This document shows, in pieces, positions 60,434 through 64,000 of a stretch of DNA of 64,000 bases. Below the pieces are notes generated by a model that did no database searches, was not told the origin of the DNA, and was given only the letters and a program-made list of their open reading frames with translations. Origin of the DNA: AV69 sp963742315 (GTDB taxonomy: Bacteria; Verrucomicrobiota; Verrucomicrobiia; Chthoniobacterales; UBA10450). The stretch lies in the NCBI GenBank assembly GCA_963742315.1, contig CAVULE010000009.1:62001-126000 (forward strand), written 5' to 3'. Every line of letters begins with the position of its first letter. The first letter of the stretch is position 1. The position numbers and the translations under genes are program-made.

Positions 60434-61620
60434 TCGGCGAAACGATAAGTGCGCGGCGCGAATTTTTTGCTCGTATCAAGAAGGCGCGAAAGCGTGAGAT
60501 AAACGATTCCGATTACTGCCAGCGACCAAAGCCAGCCTGCCAGACCGCGGCCCCGGTAATGCCAAACGGCGGCAGCGACGATACAAGTGAACGCCATCGG
60601 AAGCATAAATTTCCAGGCGAAGTTCATGATTTGATCGACGCGAGTGCGCGGAAGCGTACCGCGCACCCAGATGTAAACGAAAAGGAGCACGCTCAACTTC
60701 AGGAAAAACCAAAGATAGGATGGAATAAAGTTGAGGGCAGCGATCGGCGAATGCCAGCCGCCGAGGAACAGTGTCACGGCGAGTCCGCTAATGGCGAACA
60801 TCCCAAAATACTCCGCCATGAAAAAGGTGGCGTATTTGAAGCCGGAATATTCGGTCATGTGGCCAGCGACAATTTCCGATTCACCTTCCGGGACGTCGAA
60901 GGGAGTGCGGTTGGATTCAACGAGACCGGAGACAAAAAACAAAATGAAGGCGGCCGCGCCCCATGGGGTGGTGACGAACCAATGTGGGAGGATGCCAAAA
61001 GAATAACCGTCCTGGGCCGCGACAATCGCATCCGGCGAGAGCGAACCCACGATCATCACCACCGGGAGGGTGGTGATGAGAAGCGGCAGTTCGTAGCTGA
61101 CCATTTGCGCGATCGCGCGCATTGCGCCCAGCATTGAAAACTTGTTGTTGCTACCCCAGCCGGCCATGAAGACGGCAAGCTCGGTGGTTGATCCGACGGC
61201 GAAGAAAAACAAGATGCCGCCGTCGATGGCGAAGGGCGTCATGTTTCGGCCATAAGGAATGACACCGAGCGTGAGAATGGCGGTGGCCGCGACCAGGATC
61301 GGTGCGAAAAAATGCACGACCTTATCCGCTCGCGCCGGCACGACATCTTCCTTGATCAACATCTTGATGCCATCGGCCACCGGCTGAAAAAGCCCGAATG
61401 GCCCGACGCGATTTGGGCCATAACGATTTTGCATGCGGCCGAGAATTTTTCGTTCCAATACCGAGATGAGCGCGAAGAGGGTGAGAAACACACCGAGAAC
61501 GCCGCAGATATTGATCAGGCTCGAGATGATTTGAATGAGCCAGTCGGGCGCCCCAGCTAGCGGCAAGAGCAGCCATTCTTTTGCGCGGAGAAAAATTTGG
61601 TCAAGAAAACCGCCGCTCAT
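60430..61620 (-). CDS. nuoH: NADH-quinone oxidoreductase subunit H
   Basis: A 396-residue quinone-site subunit. Family landmarks: LISVLERKILGRMQNRYGPN then RVGPFGLFQPVADGIKMLIK, GVIPYGRNMTPFAIDGGILF, GWGSNNKFSMLGAMRAIAQM then VSYELPLL, NRTPFDVPEGESEIVAGHM, GTLPRTRVDQIMNFAWKFML. It is directly followed by nuoJ with no nuoI between them, which is unusual, since H-I-J-K is the common order. 31 bases downstream of the MFS gene. Confidence 0.95.
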   Translation of the reverse strand: MSGGFLDQIFLRAKEWLLLPLAGAPDWLIQIISSLINICGVLGVFLTLFALISVLERKILGRMQNRYGPNRVGPFGLFQPVADGIKMLIKEDVVPARADKVVHFFAPILVAATAILTLGVIPYGRNMTPFAIDGGILFFFAVGSTTELAVFMAGWGSNNKFSMLGAMRAIAQMVSYELPLLITTLPVVMIVGSLSPDAIVAAQDGYSFGILPHWFVTTPWGAAAFILFFVSGLVESNRTPFDVPEGESEIVAGHMTEYSGFKYATFFMAEYFGMFAISGLAVTLFLGGWHSPIAALNFIPSYLWFFLKLSVLLFVYIWVRGTLPRTRVDQIMNFAWKFMLPMAFTCIVAAAVWHYRGRGLAGWLWSLAVIGIVYLTLSRLLDTSKKFAPRTYRFAE

Positions 61621-61651
61621 CCGACGAAGAAAAGCGGTGCTAATTGTTTAA

Positions 61652-62866
61652 TCAAGGAAGAACGAGATCAGAGCGCCTCGGCGGATTGATCCAGCGAAGA
61701 AGAGCGAGTCCGAGGACGATGCAAATAATTGCAATCAGCGCTTCGGAATGCAGCATCCAAGCGGTGCCGAAACGATCGTGCACCCATCCGTCGGACGCGG
61801 TCATGTAAACAATGGGAAGGTTGCCCAGGGAAGAGAGCGTTGCGTATTTGGTGGAAGCGGCGCCGCGGCCAATGGCGAGCAGGACGATCGCGGAAAAGGC
61901 GGCATAAGCCATTCCACAGGTCAGGGCGTAGGCCAGAACGCCGACGGTGAACGCATTGGGCGTGCGCGGCGCCACCGCCATGATAATCGCGACCATCGCA
62001 ATAAGAATTCCTGATCCAAAATATGCCCACCACCGGCCAACGCGATCCGCGACCCAACCGCCGATGACGCAACCGATGGCGCTGAGCACGCCATTCAAGA
62101 CGCCGCTGACTAACGCGACCTGATTTGGTGTCGCCTTCCAATCAGGCGCCACCGCCGACCACAAATTGTTCATGGCGCCGGCGCCGACGGGCGAGCAAAC
62201 GAGCACGATGGTGAAAAGGGGAATGGCGGAGCGCACCATCGATAAAATATCGCGCCACAAAATCCGCATTCGTTCGCCGAGGGTCTCCGTCGAAACAATC
62301 CGCACGTCGGATGCAAAATAAATCGCGGCGGCCGAGGCGAGCATCGCAATCGCTAGGGCGCCGCCGGCGATCTCCTTCGAGAAATGACTCGCGAGCCAGA
62401 CGCCCGCGCCACCGCCGATGCCGTTGCCGCCGAGGTTTCCGGCCTGATACCAGCCAGCGGCGCGACCTTTTGCGCTTTCGGCGACGGTATGCGCCATCAA
62501 CCCGCCGACCGGAAGCACAATCAATGTTCCCGCAACTTGGGAAATAAAAACAACTGTCATCAAAACGGGGACGGCGTTTTCATGGAGCGGAAGAAGCGCA
62601 AGAATCACCAACGTTGCGGCAGACGTGCCGAGTCCTAACAAATACCAGCGGCGCGCGGTCAAAGTTAGGTCCGCCACCGGTCCCCAGAGAAATCGCCACA
62701 GATTTGCCGACACGCCGATGGCCACGATCGATGCTGCCAGCGCCACCGAAAATCCGACCCGTGTCAGAACAAATGGCAAGGTGATGGAAACGAACCCGCT
62801 GCTGATGCCATAAGGCAGAACGAGAAAAAAGAAAACGAATGGATGGGTGGATTCGCGATCGCGCAT
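61652..62866 (-). CDS. MFS transporter, substrate unknown
   Basis: A 404-residue protein with twelve predicted helices (FVFFFLVLPYGISSGFVSIT, LWRFLWGPVADLTLTARRWY, GVLNGVLSAIGCVIGGWVAD, LLAIGRGAASTKYATLSSLG). LWGPVADL is the loop 2-3 motif of the family and GGWVADRVGRWW its second-half repeat. A relationship with AmpG-like muropeptide importers is possible, but the substrate cannot be told. It lies upstream of and in line with nuoH (31 bases), so it may be transcribed as the first gene of the minus-strand nuo block. Confidence 0.8.
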   Translation of the reverse strand: MRDRESTHPFVFFFLVLPYGISSGFVSITLPFVLTRVGFSVALAASIVAIGVSANLWRFLWGPVADLTLTARRWYLLGLGTSAATLVILALLPLHENAVPVLMTVVFISQVAGTLIVLPVGGLMAHTVAESAKGRAAGWYQAGNLGGNGIGGGAGVWLASHFSKEIAGGALAIAMLASAAAIYFASDVRIVSTETLGERMRILWRDILSMVRSAIPLFTIVLVCSPVGAGAMNNLWSAVAPDWKATPNQVALVSGVLNGVLSAIGCVIGGWVADRVGRWWAYFGSGILIAMVAIIMAVAPRTPNAFTVGVLAYALTCGMAYAAFSAIVLLAIGRGAASTKYATLSSLGNLPIVYMTASDGWVHDRFGTAWMLHSEALIAIICIVLGLALLRWINPPRRSDLVLP

Positions 62867-62985
62867 TGGGAAATCGTGGCCACGGATTTACACAGATGAA
62901 ACGTGGATGAAAAGATTGTAAGCTTGCCCTGCCACCAGCAGTGGAAATTTGTTTTGTCTGTAACTGACTTGCCGATTTTACGCGA
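62867..62985. promoter_or_regulatory. Divergent promoter region between the two nuo blocks
   Basis: About 120 bases between the MFS/nuoH block and nuoA, which run in opposite directions; both promoters must lie here. No hairpin or operator is evident. The sequence is relatively AT-rich around GAAAAGATTGTAAGCTTGCC and TGAAATTTG-like stretches (62905-62960). Position-based call only. Confidence 0.4.
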
Positions 62986-63360
62986 ATGACACCGCACTCG
63001 TATTTATTCATCGTCATTTTCCTCGGAGTCGCACTCCTATTTCCAATTATGCCGCTGATTTTGGCGTGGATGTGGCGGCGATTTTTCCAGCCACCGAGGC
63101 CTGGCGCGGAAAAGAACGCGACTTATGAATGCGGCGTTGAATCCATCGGCGAAGCGCAGATCCAATTCCGGTCGCAGTATTATCTTTATGCCATCATTTT
63201 TTTGATCTTCGATGTGGAAGCGGTTTTCCTGGTGCCGTTTGCCGTCGCCTTCACCGGCCTGCCAATCGGTGCGTTCGTCGCGATCCTGGTTTTCCTGCTG
63301 CTGCTTTTAGAAGGACTGCTATGGGCGTGGGGCAAAGGTTGTTTAAATTGGGCGCGCTAA
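62986..63360 (+). CDS. nuoA: NADH-quinone oxidoreductase subunit A
   Basis: A 124-residue membrane subunit with three helices (YLFIVIFLGVALLFPIMPLI, YAIIFLIFDVEAVFLVPFAV, GAFVAILVFLLLLLEGLLWA). The conserved loop NATYECGVESIGEAQIQFRS and the membrane acidic cluster FDVEAVFL are intact. First gene of the plus-strand nuo block, 91 bases before nuoB. Confidence 0.95.
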   Translation: MTPHSYLFIVIFLGVALLFPIMPLILAWMWRRFFQPPRPGAEKNATYECGVESIGEAQIQFRSQYYLYAIIFLIFDVEAVFLVPFAVAFTGLPIGAFVAILVFLLLLLEGLLWAWGKGCLNWAR

Positions 63361-63451
63361 GGCGGTAGTTAAAAACGCTAAAGGGGTTACATTCTTAAGA
63401 CGGAAAGAGATAGCGGATTTGACCGTTTAACTTTTTAACTTTTCACGGCAG

Positions 63452-64000
63452 ATGAGCGACATCGACGAGGGACTGCGCAGCGAATTGCAACGCCAGGGGA
63501 TCTGGGTCACGTCGATGCAGGAGCTTTACAATTGGGGACGGAAGAACTCGATCTGGCCGCTGCAATTTGGGCTGGCCTGTTGCGCGATTGAAATGATCGC
63601 GACGGCGGCGTCGCGCTATGACATCGCGAGGTTCGGCGGCGAAGTTTTCCGCCCATCGCCGCGTCAGGCCGACCTGATGATCGTGGCCGGAACGGTCACG
63701 AAAAAAATGGCGCCACAAATTGTCAGGCTCTACAACCAGATGCCTGATCCGAAATATGTAATTTCAATGGGCGCGTGCGCGATTTCCGGCGGGCCATTCA
63801 AACAAGGCTACAACGTTCTCAAGGGAATCGACCGCTATATCCCGGTCGATGTTTATATCCCAGGCTGCCCTCCTCGACCGGAAGCATTGCTGCATGCGTT
63901 CATGGAATTGCAGCGCAAAATTGACGAACAAAAACTAACCGGCCCTCGGAAAGCTGAACATCTCGATCCGGATCAGCCAAGTGAGTTTCCGGTGCCAGCT
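63452..64000 (+). CDS. nuoB: NADH-quinone oxidoreductase subunit B, 3'-truncated by the window
   Basis: Starts at ATG 63452 and stays open to the last base (183 codons). It carries the N2 cluster ligands: the tandem Cys in PLQFGLACCAIEMIATAASR, Cys in ISMGACAISGGPFKQGYNVL, and Cys in IPGCPPRPEALL. PSPRQADLMIVAGTVTKKMA is also typical. Only the C-terminal tail can be missing, as the family core ends near residue 160. The presence of nuoB next to nuoA implies that the remaining peripheral-arm genes follow outside the window. Confidence 0.96.
   Translation, partial: MSDIDEGLRSELQRQGIWVTSMQELYNWGRKNSIWPLQFGLACCAIEMIATAASRYDIARFGGEVFRPSPRQADLMIVAGTVTKKMAPQIVRLYNQMPDPKYVISMGACAISGGPFKQGYNVLKGIDRYIPVDVYIPGCPPRPEALLHAFMELQRKIDEQKLTGPRKAEHLDPDQPSEFPVPA

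Noticed and set aside
1..64000. CRISPR arrays, rRNA and tRNA genes
   Set aside because: No regularly spaced direct repeats with unique spacers and no recognisable rRNA or tRNA sequence were noticed; a tRNA cannot be excluded without a covariance search.

Overview
The window is a bacterial chromosome segment of fairly high GC with densely packed genes. It most resembles the soil Verrucomicrobiota (Spartobacteria/Chthoniobacter-like). That placement is inferred from remembered protein resemblance, not a search. Supporting signs are the many palindromic intergenic repeats, the Pur-alpha-like mini-protein, the separate gap-pgk-tpiA cluster, and a complex I operon with two nuoM genes.

Layout. 1-3055: glycogen debranching (glgX, 5' cut by the window), a host-attachment/baeRF protein and a ribosome hibernation factor. 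3078-11714: an exopolysaccharide locus in visible decay. Four genes are broken (Wzy remnant, two GT4 enzymes, a sugar-phosphate transferase). They lie among intact transferases and a Wzy_C-TPR ligase. 11760-17644 (minus): small membrane protein, ppdK, Pur-like protein, rnr. 17886-24597: PEBP, folP-cdaA-(short cdaR), sprT-like, rodA, scpA, an SDR epimerase. 24594-30373: orphan ABC ATPase, vapBC with a palindromic operator candidate, xseB-dxs, a TPR protein, a secreted beta-carbonic anhydrase.

30650-34375: an array of small minus-strand genes separated by attC-like sites, with an attI-like half site at the right end and no integrase. This is an integron cassette cluster of the CALIN type. A gene-poor repeat stretch follows to 35299. 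35300-40931: papain-like protease, hybrid histidine kinase, agmatine deiminase, HMA-like mini-protein. 41155-45429: SGNH hydrolase and gap / S23 four-helix protein / pgk / tpiA. 45435-51751: a broken exported protein, a LolA-like protein, PAP2, two glycosyltransferases, a SMUG1-type glycosylase and an acyltransferase.

51851-64000: respiratory complex I in two divergent blocks. The minus block is (MFS)-nuoH-J-K-L-M-[two ORF6N genes]-M-N; the plus block begins nuoA, nuoB. No nuoI is visible. The second NuoM lacks the transmembrane-7 lysine that is essential in E. coli NuoM. NuoL seems to have an extended lateral helix, as expected for '2M' complex I. Three subunits (NuoL, second NuoM, NuoN) carry in-frame peptide insertions encoded by palindromic repeats, reminiscent of Rickettsia palindromic elements. 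The cassette array and the repeat-invaded 2M complex I are the most unusual parts of the window.
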